Below are positions 21,252 to 34,028 of a stretch of DNA of 64,000 nucleotides, one piece after another. The number at the start of each line of letters is the position of its first letter. Position 1 is the first letter of the stretch. The position numbers and the translations under genes were made by a program. Location of the stretch: the NCBI GenBank assembly GCA_037043455.1, contig JAWPHD010001434.1:186001-250000 (forward strand). The letters are read 5' to 3'. The notes beneath the pieces were generated by a model that worked only from the letters and a program-made list of their open reading frames with translations, was not told the origin of the DNA and made no database searches. The stretch is from Cyrtodaria siliqua. Lineage: Eukaryota; Mollusca; Bivalvia; Adapedonta; Hiatellidae.

Positions 21252-23519
21252 AGGATATGAAATTTAAAAAAAATCGTGCATGTATGTCTCTTTTCCTTAA
21301 CTGTTGAGGCCAGTCCTGGACAATCATTGTTGAGGCCCGTCCTGGACAATCAAATTGGTTTTGTTAAGACTGATACTGGCCTTACACAAAATCACATAAC
21401 AACAGCATTCAAAGACAATCAATCCATGACTTAACAGAGCATGAACTACATATACTCATTGGAGCCAAATGATGAACTATTACAGAGTCTAACTGTTATA
21501 TAAAATGTGAGCAATGAGAAATGATTGGATATTTACTACGATGTCACTGAAACCGTTCGTCTTTGGATTGTAAAATTGCACTTTAATTATTGAATTTTAT
21601 TGCAACTATTTGTCTTTGGATTGTAAAATTGCACTTTATTTAATTATAAACTGTTTTGCTGCTGAAGATATAGCTGAAATGATAAATTAGTGAACATCAA
21701 AGTTGATGGGGGATGAATTTGATGCAGTTTACTGAAATTTGATAAACACGTTAAAATATAATATGGAAACCATAAGATACCGAAGATCAAGTCCATTCAG
21801 TACAATATGGATATAAACCATAGACAAAATTATTACAATGTAATAAAGTAAGCATTGACAAAACAATGTAACCAAGTAACCACAGACGAAATATGCAATA
21901 AAGTAACCATAGACACAGTGTAATGAAGTAGTTGTGACGTTGACACGTTACTTAGAAATGCAACTTATAGACACGTTACTTAGAAATGCAACTAATACAA
22001 ACAAAATCAGTGCTTGTGTTACCATATGGTTTATTCCATAAGCTAGAATGGTCACGCGACAGTGTGCAATTTCTTTTAACTCCATTGTTTGCATATGGTA
22101 AAATATGAAAACATGAATCTGTACATCAACGAGTTATAATGGATTAGCATTCACGTTTATAGAAAAACGTCACCTTTAATAGTAATGTATATAAAGTATG
22201 ACAATAAAATAGATGATGGGGAAAACTTCCAAAGCTTATGGGTTTTAAACATATATAAATTTAGATATTCATTATGATTGTTTGTGGGGCGTGCGTTATC
22301 AAAACCGTAGTGGTAAAATATACAACAGTACTGGGCACAACAGTTCAAACATGTAGTATACGGTATGAAACAAGCCTCTGTATTTAAACTGACCCAAACT
22401 GCAATGTGAAATGTACCTTACAGGATATCATATTTTTAGTTAATAGTAAATAGATACAATTTTTTAACATTGCAATTAAACCCTGCTTCGTTCATATCAT
22501 TTTAAATGTGTGTTACAATGTCAATGTCCCGCTAAGGGTTGCAACTAAACTATGCATCAATCACTCAGACCACAGACATATTAATAAACAAATAGGAAAC
22601 TTCCTATCTTAACCACTGAAGTAACCAAAATATCACGTGGCACCTTAACTTTTCCTTCTATCTCCTCTCTCAATTATTCACTGATTTTGATGAGAATACA
22701 TTCAAACAATTCATTGTGAATAGCAAAATGGTATTATAATAATTTATGTTTATTTTGAAAGTAAGAAATTGTATAAAAAGATGTTTAAAGTTAAAAATGT
22801 CATAATTTTTCGCTTTTCTCTTAAAAATCAAGGTTTTGACATAATCAAAGTTTCCGTCAAACTCCTTTTTTGCTCTAAATGTAAGAGAAAGAAAAGTACT
22901 ATCGTTGGAAATAAAATTAAATTTGTAATGGTTTTTGGCATGAATGAAACTTGTATCTATAAAACTTCATAATATGTGTGTTTAAAGTTGGGAAATAATT
23001 TGTGAAATTTTCGCACTGTGCCACGTGAAATTTAGATAATTGTTGTAGTGTCCAATCTATTTGTTATTAGGTCTGTGCTCAGACGTACGATAAAACTGAC
23101 TACATGTTTATTAAATCAATATTAAAATAACATATTAATGTATTACCAATACATGTAAAACCAATCTTAGATAACATTTTATACATTCCATAACACGATT
23201 TAAACACCATTTTAACAATTTAATATATTGACAAGCTACATGTACGTATGTGGTTTTGCAATGTGGTTTTGCTACAATGTATGAGTATCAATATAAGCAT
23301 GGTTAAGCTTATATTCAGGGTAATTTACTAGTAAACAAGTAAATATAGGCCACGTTAACCGGCGTCTTTATTACAAACACGATATCCAACATCGTTATGG
23401 TGCAGCAGTACGATTTGTATGTCCCTCCTCTGGATTATGACGTATTCGAAGGTGGAGTGTGATATCCAACTTAAGATATCCAATGATATCAAACTAAACG
23501 ATTTCACTGGGGTTCACCC
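21252..23519. other. Intergenic, short duplications only
   Basis: No gene recognised. Several short direct duplications occur (21302-21351; 21550-21640; CACGTTACTTAGAAATGCAACT near 21941-21992). Confidence 0.35.
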
Positions 23520-23622
23520 GAGTTTGTAAAGAATCGTGGTTCAACCATCGCTTGTAAAGAATCTTGGCTCAACCATCGTCTGTAAATTATCGTGACCCAG
23601 CCATCGTTTGTGAAGAGCTAAC
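23520..23622. repeat. ~28-bp degenerate tandem repeat, 4 copies
   Basis: Four units of the type GTTTGTAAAGAATCGTGGTT plus CAACCATC with several changes between units. Confidence 0.8.
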
Positions 23623-23816
23623 GTTTCAGTCCACATTACACGATTGCGATTTAATCATTCTCCGAGTCTAAGCTATAGGTTGATCAGTATGCCCTTCTGG
23701 ACGTCTGGTCTAAAACCAAAATAGGTGAAATCACTGTTTCCGCTGTTTATCACTTACAAACACAACGTGTCACCGTTTATCATTTACAAAACACAGTTTG
23801 CGTTTATCACTTAAAA

Positions 23817-24677
23817 CATCCATACTATAGCTATATACGCAGATAGCATCCACACTGGTAATCACACAATTGGTATTCGTCACAACATTCATTCTATAGC
23901 TATATAAACAGATAGCATCCACACTGTTAATCACACCATTGGTATTCGTCACTTACAACATCCATACTATAGCTATATACACAGATAGCATCCACACTAG
24001 TAATCACACAATTGGTATTCGTCACTTACAATATCCATACTATAGCTATATACACAGATAGCATCCACACTGGTAATCACACAATTGGTATTCGTCACTT
24101 ACAATATCCATACTATAGCTATATACACAGATAGCATCCACACTGGTAATCACACCATTGGTATTCGTCACTTACAACATTCATACTATAGCTATATACA
24201 CAGATAACATCCACACTGGTAATCACACGATTGGTATTCGTCACTTACAACATCCATACTATAGCTATATACACACATAGCATCCACACTGGTAATCACA
24301 CAATTGGTATTCGTCACTTACAACATTCATACTATAGCTATATACACAGATAGCATCCACACTGGTAATCACACAATTGGTATTCGTCACTTACAACATT
24401 CATACTATAGCTATATACACAGATAGCATCCACACTGGTAATCACACAATTGGTATTCGTCACTTACAATATCCATACTATATCTATAAACACAGATAGC
24501 ATCCACAGTGGTAATCACACAATTGGTATTCGTCACTTACAACATCCATACTATAGCTATATACACAGATAGCATCCACACTGGTAATCACACAATTGGT
24601 ATTCGTCACTTACAACATTCATACTATAGCTATATACACAGATAGCATCCACACTGGTAATCACACAATTGGTATTC
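23817..24677. repeat. 73-bp satellite array, ~12 copies
   Basis: Head-to-tail 73-bp units starting CATCCATACTATAGCTATAT, then ACACAGATAGCATCCACACT, GGTAATCACACAATTGGTAT and TCGTCACTTACAA. The self-complementary TATAGCTATA lies in each unit. Units are 90-98% alike by eye. The array lies 450 bp past the stop codon of the TNF-receptor gene (transcribed leftward), so it is in the 3' UTR or just downstream. Confidence 0.95.
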
Positions 24678-25124
24678 TCAGTTATTATATACGTAGCATG
24701 TATGACATATATTGACATATATAGATCACACATTTCGTTCATTTGTATGTATGTGGCTCTGCATGATAGTTATGTTTTCATGAACAGGTGTTAGCGTTGT
24801 CTTGTAAGACAAAAACGCGAACAATAATGATTATATGTCATCCTTAGTGTCGATATCATATATATAGGCCATAGTGTAGAACCTTGCAGAACACCTAAAT
24901 TCGCTCCAAAACATAACAACCAAAATGCGTCCATTTCTCCTTCATAGCCTTTAATATAAACTATTATTGACTCTCGTCTCGAACATGATATCAGAGTTAT
25001 GTATGTGAGCGCATTTATCACACCTTAACTGTTCTCTTAACAACACCACGTCCGTTTATAGCTCGGACAGTTTCTGGACAAGTTTTAGCACAAATTGCAG
25101 CAAATTGCGTAATTCCTTGAGCAC
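24678..25124 (-). other. TNF-receptor 3' flank / presumed 3' UTR
   Basis: Between the stop codon and the 73-bp satellite. No clear AATAAA on the minus strand was found here, so the poly(A) site is not assigned. Confidence 0.4.
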
Positions 25125-25537
25125 CTAGCTACTGGCTTGTACAGGTACAGATTCTGATCTATCGTAAAAGTGCTTCCCCTTTATTTCTACATTGGGATTA
25201 CCCAATTCAGTGTCGAACTGATCGTCCACAATCGCCGGGGCGCTGGGTACGGGCCCACTCCTAAAGATCACACCCGCTTCATCTGGCGTTAAATGACCGC
25301 CGTCATCATCACCAGAAGGTCGTGATTGATCAGGCGGTGGTACAAATTTAGTTTCTTTCTCATTGACTGACTGTTGCGTGTCGAGCAGTCTACTGGAAGT
25401 TTCTTTACTTTCGTAAATGTCTTGTTCTTCATCTCGACAACAAGAGCACGGAAATAGCACAGCACAAACTCTATTCGCGGAGCTTGACTTTGCTGACCGG
25501 TTGTGTGGAGAATAGCCATCGACGACTTCTGGATAGT
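25125..25537 (-). CDS. TNF receptor terminal exon (cytoplasmic tail)
   Basis: Starts after TTTTTTCTTGTAG and ends at the TAG at 25125-25127. It encodes DYPEVVDGYSPHNRSAKSS, a CSCC cysteine cluster, an acidic Glu/Asp-rich middle, the PPPDQSRPSGDDDGG stretch and the end SESVPVQASS. The last motif fits the TRAF-binding consensus PxQx(S/T) as in CD40-like receptors. That would let the receptor use TRAFs besides the death domain; this is inference from the motif. The tail of about 136 residues after the death domain is long for the family. Confidence 0.85.
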
Positions 25538-26146
25538 CTACAAGAAAAAACAAAATAATAAAGCGTATGCGTAAAGCATCTACAGTACTTTGTAAAAACA
25601 AACAATCTAAAGAAACCCACAATGTACGGTATTGTAAACGATAAAGGTGAAAAAACAACAACTGTTTTGCTAGGGGATAATTATGCTTTCGTAAAACAAT
25701 AAACATCCGTTTCCGGTCATACTTTTATTGAGCAATGCAGGAGAAAGTTGAGAACTGTTTGTTTCTGGAACCAACAAAAGTTATTGATACGCAAAGAGTT
25801 GTGGTGAAATGTAGTGTTGCATTGTTCACTACGTTTTTTAGATTGTGTGTAGACGATTTACACTGAATTACGGCGCTAAATATATGGATGCAAACGAGTT
25901 GTATGGGGAGTATTGCATGTTTAGTTATTAGTTGGTGTTGACTCTATGTGTTATATTCATGAGCAAACGATATTAAAAAACTTTTATTTTTCGGAATATG
26001 TTCATCAAACTCATCATTTTTACTTCAAAAGTCGAATGTAATATGTATAACGTTAGACGTTATATAACAACGATAGATCTTCGTCATCAATTTAAGTCAT
26101 CAAATTTTGTTCTGGTTTAAATCTAAATCTGAAGCACCACATTTAC

Positions 26147-26305
26147 CTTCTCTCAACTTTGCCACAATTTCATAAACTATATCCTCTCTCTTGACTTTAT
26201 CACTCTTCAAACAGTTGACCATCTCCTCCACCGCCTCTGACGTGTCGCCCCTCCAACTGCGCCAGTCCTGTAGATAACCATTGATGGCGAACTTGTGCTG
26301 CTTCT
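26147..26305 (-). CDS. TNF receptor exon, second half of death domain
   Basis: 159 bp, phase 1/1, after CTAACCGTTTCAG and before GAAG|GTAAATG. Encodes EKQHKFAINGYLQDWRSW, then RGDTSEAVEEMVNCLKSD and VKREDIVYEIVAKLRE. This has the death-domain pattern: a helix with a buried Trp (LQDW), a Gly-Asp-turn, then VExMVxxLK and a last helix VxxIxxKL. The death domain is a six-helix bundle that docks adaptor death domains. Confidence 0.85.
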
Positions 26306-27055
26306 CTGAAACGGTTAGACAGAGTTCACGAACAAGACAATTTATTTTTTATCTCATTATTTGTCTTATTTTATATTACGGATTTATTCAATAAATTGTC
26401 GTCATGTTAGTTAAAAGGTTCCAAGCATGTTCGTTTAATGTGCTCTCTTCGGTAAAACACGACGCACATACTTATTTAACTGCTGTTTAACTTGGCTACA
26501 TATCAGTAGTGTTATTACTTACTGATCCTGAAGGATCATCAAGCTCAACCTCAATCTCTGCGGCTTTAAGTAGAATACCGCTTAAGCCGATACTAGGGGC
26601 GTGGGATGTGTTGCAAACGATATTACCTTTCCTGAACAGACTCATTAAAACCGAGTATGCTACTTTTCTTTCTTGTTTGTGTTTGTTGCTTCCAGGGATC
26701 CCATTTTCAGGATGTATTCATATAATGCTGTATACCAGAAAGCATAATATACCCTAATGTTGCAGATAAAGGTGACAACAATTAGAAACGCCGCACACCT
26801 GGCAATAGTTAGTGTTCAGCAAGACAGTCATGTAACGTTCATTGTGCTCTTTGTAAACGGCAAGTGCCTTCTCAATAATAAACATCTTAAAAAATTACGC
26901 ATGCACAATACTGGGCACATACTGGGAAAACAACGTGAATTTCAGTCGCCCTAAAAACCTTTGGCTGAAACAAATGCCCCATATAAATAACAATAACCCC
27001 AGAGACGTTAACATGTATTAGCCTATGGTATTTGAGTTTTACTACATTTTTTTAC

Positions 27056-27181
27056 CTTTATATTTCTCCAGCAGCACCTCATATTTGGCAGGCTGTAAAT
27101 GATTTCTGAACAGTTCCTGTGGCAAGGCCCAAATTTGGTTGTTAATGCGATCCTCTACCTCTTTTTGTGCTGTTGTCAAAA
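27056..27181 (-). CDS. TNF receptor exon, first half of death domain
   Basis: 126 bp, phase 1/1, after TTATATTTTTAG and before AAAG|GTAAAAAA. Encodes VLTTAQKEVEDRINNQIW then ALPQELFRNHLQPAKYEV and LLEKYK. The first helices of a death domain are expected here; similarity is weaker than in the following exon, so the domain's exact start is uncertain. Confidence 0.85.
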
Positions 27182-27887
27182 CTAAAAATATAATGAAATT
27201 TTTGTTTCACGTATCGTTTCACTGTTCACGGTTCACGTAAACGGTTAACTGAATTCACCATGTACTTTAAAGATATGAATATGTTCAAGTAACTCAGCTT
27301 GAATTTAATAAGACCTGTATTTATTCGAAAAGTCCAGAACGCTTCTTAGTTTAAACATGCGTATGCTGTATTGTCACTAACGGTCTGGAAGATTTGATTT
27401 CTTTATACAATGTATACAATTTATTGGTTTCTGTATACAATGTATACAATTTATGTATGACAATCGGTATTCTGTTTCATCAGCGATACCTATCATTTCT
27501 GAGAGAAGATGCTAACATGTTATGCTTTGTAATACTTGATACTGATACTGTAGAATTAACAATTACAGAAAGCGGAAAAGCTGTCAGATTCCCAAGATAT
27601 AAAAATCGTTTTCTGTTTAAACATAATTAATATAATTTCGGCATGCCAAACACAGAGGATAGCAATATACTTGTGCCATCAGTTTTCGCATCCTTAGTTA
27701 TAGTGCTTCTCTACAAATACAATTAACATAATGAACACACTAAAACGCATATGTTATAGCTTTTACTTTGGCATCATGGGCATACAGTGTTTATGCAATG
27801 TTGTCAACAGCTTAGAATTAACGAGTAATGAAAATCTATTCTTATCCATGTTCCACAAACACTTAACAAATGAACTATGAAACGTAC

Positions 27888-28139
27888 CTTTTTTGCAATA
27901 TATTTCATCTTTTCTCGACCGTTTGATTATTTCTTGCAACACCTCGTCTAACTCTTCTTTCGTCATGCGTTTCAGCCTTTTAGCGGCCTGTCGGCGCCGC
28001 ACAATGCATACAAGTACGACAATGAGAATCAATACACCCAGGACACCGAAAACGGCGCCGAGAATTATCGTGGTACTCGAGGTGGGGGCCGGAGTAGTGG
28101 AATTGTAGTTGTCGATTATACTGTCGCAGTCGGACACGT
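27888..28139 (-). CDS. TNF receptor exon, stalk, transmembrane helix, juxtamembrane
   Basis: 252 bp, phase 1/1, after ACTTCTTACAG and before AAAAAAG|GTACGTTT. Encodes DVSDCDSIIDNYNS, a Thr/Pro/Ser stalk (TTPAPTSSTT), a 22-residue hydrophobic helix from IILGAVFGVLGVLI to VVLVCIV, then the stop-transfer RRRQAAKRLKR and an acidic/basic helix KEELDEVLQEIIKRSRK. This orients the receptor as type I: N-terminus outside, basic cluster inside. Confidence 0.93.
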
Positions 28140-29812
28140 CTGTAAGAAGTAAATGCATAAACTGTAAGACCATTAAGGCAAAGAGACCAGAGAAGAAATG
28201 AACACAATTTAAAGAAACGCAGTGCAAGTAAAATAAAATGCACAGTACAAAATAAACACCATTAAAATAAAAAAAATAAAGGAGCAAATACCTGATATTA
28301 CATTTTACCTCTTAACAAAAACCTAAAAAGATAGAGCCTGCTAATTTCTTCTTTTGCATGAGTTCGTATGGAAGACAATACCCGATTTAAAAGCACTTTA
28401 AAGTGGCGTTTCTGTAAATACAGCGACATATTCGTATGTTCATACGACATTATCGAAATACTGAAATACTGCAACGTGACAATTTATTATGAAAGCAGAC
28501 AATTAATGAAAATGGTTGTTTTTTCATAATTTTCCTTTTTTATATGTGTATTGTCTAAAGGTCAGTCTTAAATGCGTCTGTATCAATCATGAAACATTTT
28601 TTTGAAAGTAAAATATTAGTGTTTATATAGAGGATCATGATAAACACACTTATTTGGCTCTATTATTAGAAAGGCAATAAATGACACATTCGTTGTGGTA
28701 TCTACAGGTGTCCAACATTTTGGGAACTAAATATGACAGAAGTAATTAATCCAGCATGCCTTTTCGCGGATTCTTCGACTCCAACTATCGACAAAGACCA
28801 AATTATGTTGCCTACGGGAGAGCCATTAGAAGAAAACAACCCACACGTTTGACAATGCATTGCAATTGCTTAATGAAAACAAAATACAATTTATCTTAAA
28901 CAGCTGACATAAACTGAATTGTTCTCCTTGTAGCGTCAATTATTTTTCTAAATATAAAGAAAGATAAAAGCATCTTAAAACAGCTGAAGTGTAACCAAAA
29001 CGTTTTTTTATCATCAGGAAACGTTATTTCCTTATGCAAACCTAAGTACAACGAGCTGTCAAAAGGTGTAAACTTGGCTTGAAGTTCGCCAACTGTTCGC
29101 ATTCTATTAAACAGAAGGTTTGTAGATCACAGCGATGACTTTCATCGTGCTAGCAACTGCATTGAAATGCTCATGTTGAAAGGAATTCGATTTGTTTTTG
29201 TTCAAAATGAATACCGCAATTCGTAATCAAAAACCTTTTATCTCCAGAGGTGTCATAAAACAAACGCTTTACCTCAAATGCAAAATGTTACAATGCCAAA
29301 GTTATTATTGTAACAAATGCAAAATCGCTTATAAAATGCATTTTATGGCTTTTCCCGAGTATGTACACGTTTGAAATAATACAAGTAACGACTTGATGAT
29401 GTCTGTGTGCAGATATGTATTGCCAAATGCACGACTACGATTACTGCACGGGTTTTTACATTCTTGGAATTACTTCAAGTCTGCAATGGTCTACGATTCA
29501 ATGTCAAGGGAGTTCACGATTCAATGTCAAGGGAGTTCCCAAAGGTGACTTTAGTATCTATTTACTGACGACGTAAATGTTATAAAGAGAATATAAGCCG
29601 TATTTCAGGGTCATGTTCAGGATCATGTTCTTAGCCTTTTAAAACATTAATGCAACTACAGTTCCCTGATAAAATGTTATGCATGATGGTATTGCATATT
29701 AATTTTTTGTTTTGTTTTAACTGTCCATTTACAGCGAACTCTTCTGAAGCCTGATATATGCACACTGACATTTGGTTTCAATAAAGAAAATCTTTACCAC
29801 TGCTACACGTAC
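28140..29812. other. TNF receptor intron, nothing recognised
   Basis: AT-rich intron. A two-copy 22-bp duplication (ACGATTCAATGTCAAGGGAG) lies at about 29485-29533. No exon was seen. The open frame overlapping the transmembrane exon in another frame is a shadow. Confidence 0.4.
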
Positions 29813-29889
29813 CTTGGACGACTGGTCCACACTTATTGTCAAACGTGCCGTCACTCTCCGTGACGGTACATCTGCTCTCCTTCGCGCAA
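29813..29889 (-). CDS. TNF receptor cysteine-rich exon 4
   Basis: 77 bp, phase 2/1, after GCACTTTTCAG and before CAAG|GTACGTG. Encodes NCAKESRCTVTESDGTFD then NKCGPVVQ, with three Cys. It completes the cysteine-rich domain begun in the exon at 30121 and leads straight into the stalk exon. Confidence 0.88.
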
Positions 29890-30120
29890 CTGAAAAGTGC
29901 AGAGAATAAAATGTAAACCAATGAATGAATGTTAACTGATGCTTGTGTTTAAAAGGCAAAAAGCAGCAAGAAAAAAGAGCTAAGTCTGTTCGAAGATTTA
30001 TCAAACTGTTTAATAAAGTGTGACCTGGTGACAGAAGACTATACTTTTACAATACATTATTTAAAGCATATGATTATATACATACATATTATGTTCAGTA
30101 AATTGCCACTGATTACTTAC

Positions 30121-30199
30121 TTTCTTAGAGGTGTACACGTCTCGTGAGAGTTACTGGTGTCTGAATAACTGTTGTGGTCAAGACACTTCTCGCATATAC
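30121..30199 (-). CDS. TNF receptor cysteine-rich exon 3
   Basis: 79 bp, phase 1/2, after CTATGTTGCAG and before AGAAA|GTAAGT. Encodes ICEKCLDHNSYSDTSNSHET then CTPLRK. The C-x2-C...Y-S-D...H-x-x-C spacing is typical of a TNF-receptor cysteine-rich domain (compare CxxC-x-x-Gx-(F/Y)-S...C-x-x-x-T-x-C). Confidence 0.9.
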
Positions 30200-31077
30200 C
30201 TGCAACATAGTTAATAATTAATGAACTTTCATGCATATTTGCGATTTGATCATACATGTATGTACATATGTACATGGGTGACCTATTTTTATTTTGTATG
30301 TAATTCCATGATCATGTATGTAAATCCATGATCATGTATGTAAATCCGTGATCATGTATGTAATTCCGTGATACATTTAAATCGATGGTCATACATGCAC
30401 GTATACATTCAATCACTCAGATATCCCAGTATCTCATATATGATATTGCTGCATTTTTCCTGTTTACGAATCACAAAATGTCAACAGGTGAGATATGCAC
30501 GTAGTCAAGGTTATAATAGGTTAAATGAGACTACATAGCCCTTCCGTAGTAAAGTGAAAATGTTGACACCTGTTAAAATCTCAAACTTGATAGAATTCTG
30601 AGAAAATTACTTTATCATATAAACATGCCTGCTATTAAACATCATCAAGCAAATGGGGGTGTTTCATATCTTCTCAGAAACATTTATTCATTTGTATACC
30701 AACACCGGGTCAAAGATCAACGTTATTTTTATCCCTTGCAATTGTATACCCTGTCTACTTTTACTTCTGAAATTTATATAAAAAAACTGTTGAAAACATG
30801 ATGAGCTGCATTTCCAAATATTATTAATATGTTCAGAATACAGTTACAGCCAAAAAGTAACTGGAAACTGCACTTAAAAAAGTTTTAAGGAAAAAAAGAG
30901 TGGCTCTCTTTTATACAGAACTCCTTTCGACTGCACCAGACGAACACATCCGGCTGATACCTCAATACAACATACAGGCAATAATTAAACAAACCGTTGT
31001 CCACGCTCAAGAGCCTGCAATAAATTACTTAAAGATGACTTGCATTAGTGTTTTTTTCCCATTCCTTGCATATTAAC
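30200..31077. other. TNF receptor intron with 20-bp tandem repeat
   Basis: A four-copy 20-bp repeat of CATGTATGTAAATCCATGAT type occupies about 30294-30372. Nothing else recognised. Confidence 0.6.
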
Positions 31078-31460
31078 TGAACTGAATTGTGTTTTAAGGC
31101 GCACAAACACATGAAAGGTTATATGGCGCCTAACAGGCATGTACATGCCAGGCTCATCCTCCATGTACATCGAGATAAAATAGGAAAATGGGCCTAGAAC
31201 CTTCTCACCCTGAACTGCAGAGTTGCTGCAAATTCTATCGTAGAAACTCCATTTACGCTGGAGCCACGATTATTGTATTTCTGCCACAGCTCTATTGACG
31301 TGAGCGGGATGGCACCTGAAACGATGTAGGGATCATGATGAAGACCTGAACAAAAATGATAAAATGAACATGAATTTGGGGGATGATTCTACCCCTCTGC
31401 CTACCCCTCCAAAGGGATCTGCAGTGGCCCTACTATTTTCCCCGTGACCAAACGCGGCCC
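31078..31460 (+). repeat. Dispersed repeat family R1, copy 5 (longest)
   Basis: Starts ACTGAACTGAATTGTGTTTT, then GGCGCACAAACACATGAAAG, ATATGGCGCCTAACAGGCAT, TCCATGTACATCGAGATAAAA, CTGCAGAGTTGCTGCAAATT, CGCTGGAGCCACGATTATTG, GGGATCATGATGAAGACCTG and a GGGGGATGATTCTACCCCTC end running into CCGTGACCAAACGCGGCCCC. It is the fullest copy and a good reference for the family. Confidence 0.85.
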
Positions 31461-34028
31461 CCGGGAACCACACGGGGCAGACACTCATAATTAATAATTA
31501 TTAAATGGTTTGATTGATTCTTTATTTTCGTCCCAGTTGTGGATCATTAACGAATTTCTGTTTTTGCATATTACTAATTGTTGTGTGGATTAACGTAATC
31601 TCTAAATTGTTTTACCTCCATATTTCATTATTTGTAAGTAGGTAAAAGTCATAATGCCATTAGATAAATGGTCGAGGTGCCAACTTAACGCTGGATTAAC
31701 ACATCGACAGTACCCCGTGTCTCTTTAATACCTAATTTACACTTCGAGTACACATAACTGGGCGTGTGTCCTCCCCACTCCCCTTTTGGTATGCAGTATT
31801 CAGGACAAATTTAGAGAGTATTCAGTACCCACGGCCCGGGTACCAGTACCCGCAAATTACATTATTTAGTATTCAGTACGCATAAAAAGTAGATACAGGC
31901 CTTCAAACTATGTTTTCTTTGTAAAAAAAACAGTTGAAATCCACAAAAATCGTAGGACATCGTTTTTATTGAAACACCCACATATCTAAAAACGTAAACA
32001 CAAATATGTTTAATTGGAAAGAAATATAGTTTAGTGATACTGAATACAGGGACATACAATGGTGATATTTTTTATGGTTTTTCAAATTGTATTCCATTTT
32101 TCTTTTGTTTTAAATAGATTCATCTTAGTTTAATTGATTCTGTAAGAATGTCGACACTAAACAATCTGAAACACGACATTTAAACACCAAAAGTAAGTGC
32201 AACCCTGATCCAAAACTCATCACAAATACGGAGGTAACAAAACACTCACGTGTGTAATATGCACTCACTCCAATAAACCCCAAAGTAAAAACATATTAAA
32301 CTCAACACTTGAACCCTTGCAATCAGACACGAGTCTATCATGACAAATACGAACACAACTAAAAACAGACACTGAGGTTCGAACCCGCTTTACGATATAT
32401 CAACATTATGATACTTCAACGCAGCTGGTAAGTTCACACCGCAAATCTCCGTGCTCTCTTTTACAATGATGCCTACAGACCCTCGGGTGGATGAAGGTCT
32501 CGTCTCTTCGAACGGAACACTATCACTTCTTCCAGTTAAAAAAATGAACTTAGATTTCAGTACTCTAAAACATGTTTGTGTCCGTGATTTCTGTGGCAAA
32601 CTGCACGAGCTCTTCCCGCAGGTACGAACGAAGTCACACCCCAGTTGCAAATAGAACGCATCAAATACACTTCTCCTATATGCCAGCCCATAGATATGCA
32701 TTGTCATATTAAATTCAAACCTATATAAAACTTGGACTGCAATAAAGCAGATTATACACATTGTGTCCACCTCTCTATAATTAATACAATTAAAAAAAGA
32801 ATGTGTATACACCATGTATACATATAAAAATGTGTCTGTTAAAATTCAGCCTTTAAACACCGTGGTGTTCTTTTCCACCTTAATTCCACATTTAAACATA
32901 TATCTTTATATATATCCATACTTACGCTTACCAAATATATAAATACAAAGTCCGTATCTTGGGTAACATTTTCGTATTAGTATTACATCGAAAGAAACTG
33001 TTATTTCTCTTAAAGCTAAGACAAAACAAGAATTGAATACAATATGATGTACGATATAAGTATTACTAAATAAGGCATTACTTAACTCAAGACAGAATAG
33101 CAGACGAATGTGAACATGTACAATGCGGAAAAGAATAAATAAAATGCATATGCATACATGTATAACTCGTATATATAATATTGAGTAAAAAGAATTAAAA
33201 CTTGTCTATCTGGGTCTAGGGGAATCTACGATAAACTGAGGTAACAGTGTGGGTGAATCTATAAAACTAAAGCATTGATTGTTTACATGCAAACCTTTCT
33301 CGACGATGCGAAATTTATCCGACTTGAATGATCCTATACAGCATGCACGCGTCTTTTTTCCCGCCGCATGAGCACGTGCTTTATAAGCGCGTTTAATGAC
33401 TTATTTAAAGTCAAAATGGGATTATCACTAAACTATTACATTAAGCTGTTATAGACTCTACAATACTAAACGGGTTTAATCTAAAGCAGGATTTATTTAC
33501 TAAGTACGACTTATTTTTGTCGATGAAAATATCATTTTACAATAGACCGCCTGGTAAAGCATTATGGTTTGTATCTTGTTTAGGCCTATACTACGTTGGG
33601 TTTTACATAATGTTGGGGTGGCCATTATTCCTCTGTGCTAGCACATGATGGAAAAATCGTGTGAATGAAAGGTTCGCACACAATCTTACCTGTCCGCCGA
33701 CCGCCTATTTCTGTAAGTGTACAAGTCAAAGGAACATAACTCTAGAAACCGTATTAGTGAATCGTTGCGTATTGTTTGCACGAGTTACCTCCCATTAAAT
33801 GAATCGTATATTGCATCTGGGAGTATCTTACAGTACGTACTCCCTGATTGCATGTACACAAAAATACAGAAAAATAATCGACTAACCGTGCATTGAAAAC
33901 TTTACATACATAGTGCGTGCTTTTTTTGAAAGAAAACAACTACAAACGAAACAGGATAAATAAATAAAATGCACATACATTTTTTTCTATAAAATTCTAA
34001 AACTTATGCACGAAAAATCTTGTATTCT
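31461..34028. other. TNF receptor intron, nothing firm
   Basis: Large intron. At 31800-31885 the strings GTATTCAGTAC and GGGTACCAGTACCC recur. A GGTTCGAACC-type string (32372-32390) may be the B-box of a decayed tRNA-derived SINE, but no A-box partner is convincing. Open frames on both strands at 32390-32815 have no recognised domain and no splice support. Confidence 0.35.

Noticed and set aside
23817..24677. CRISPR array
   Set aside because: Units are contiguous head-to-tail copies without unique spacers, and the DNA is eukaryotic.
32390..32815. 141-codon minus-strand frame with several Cys, considered as an extra TNF-receptor exon
   Set aside because: The phases of the flanking exons already join without it, and it lacks CRD spacing and splice borders.
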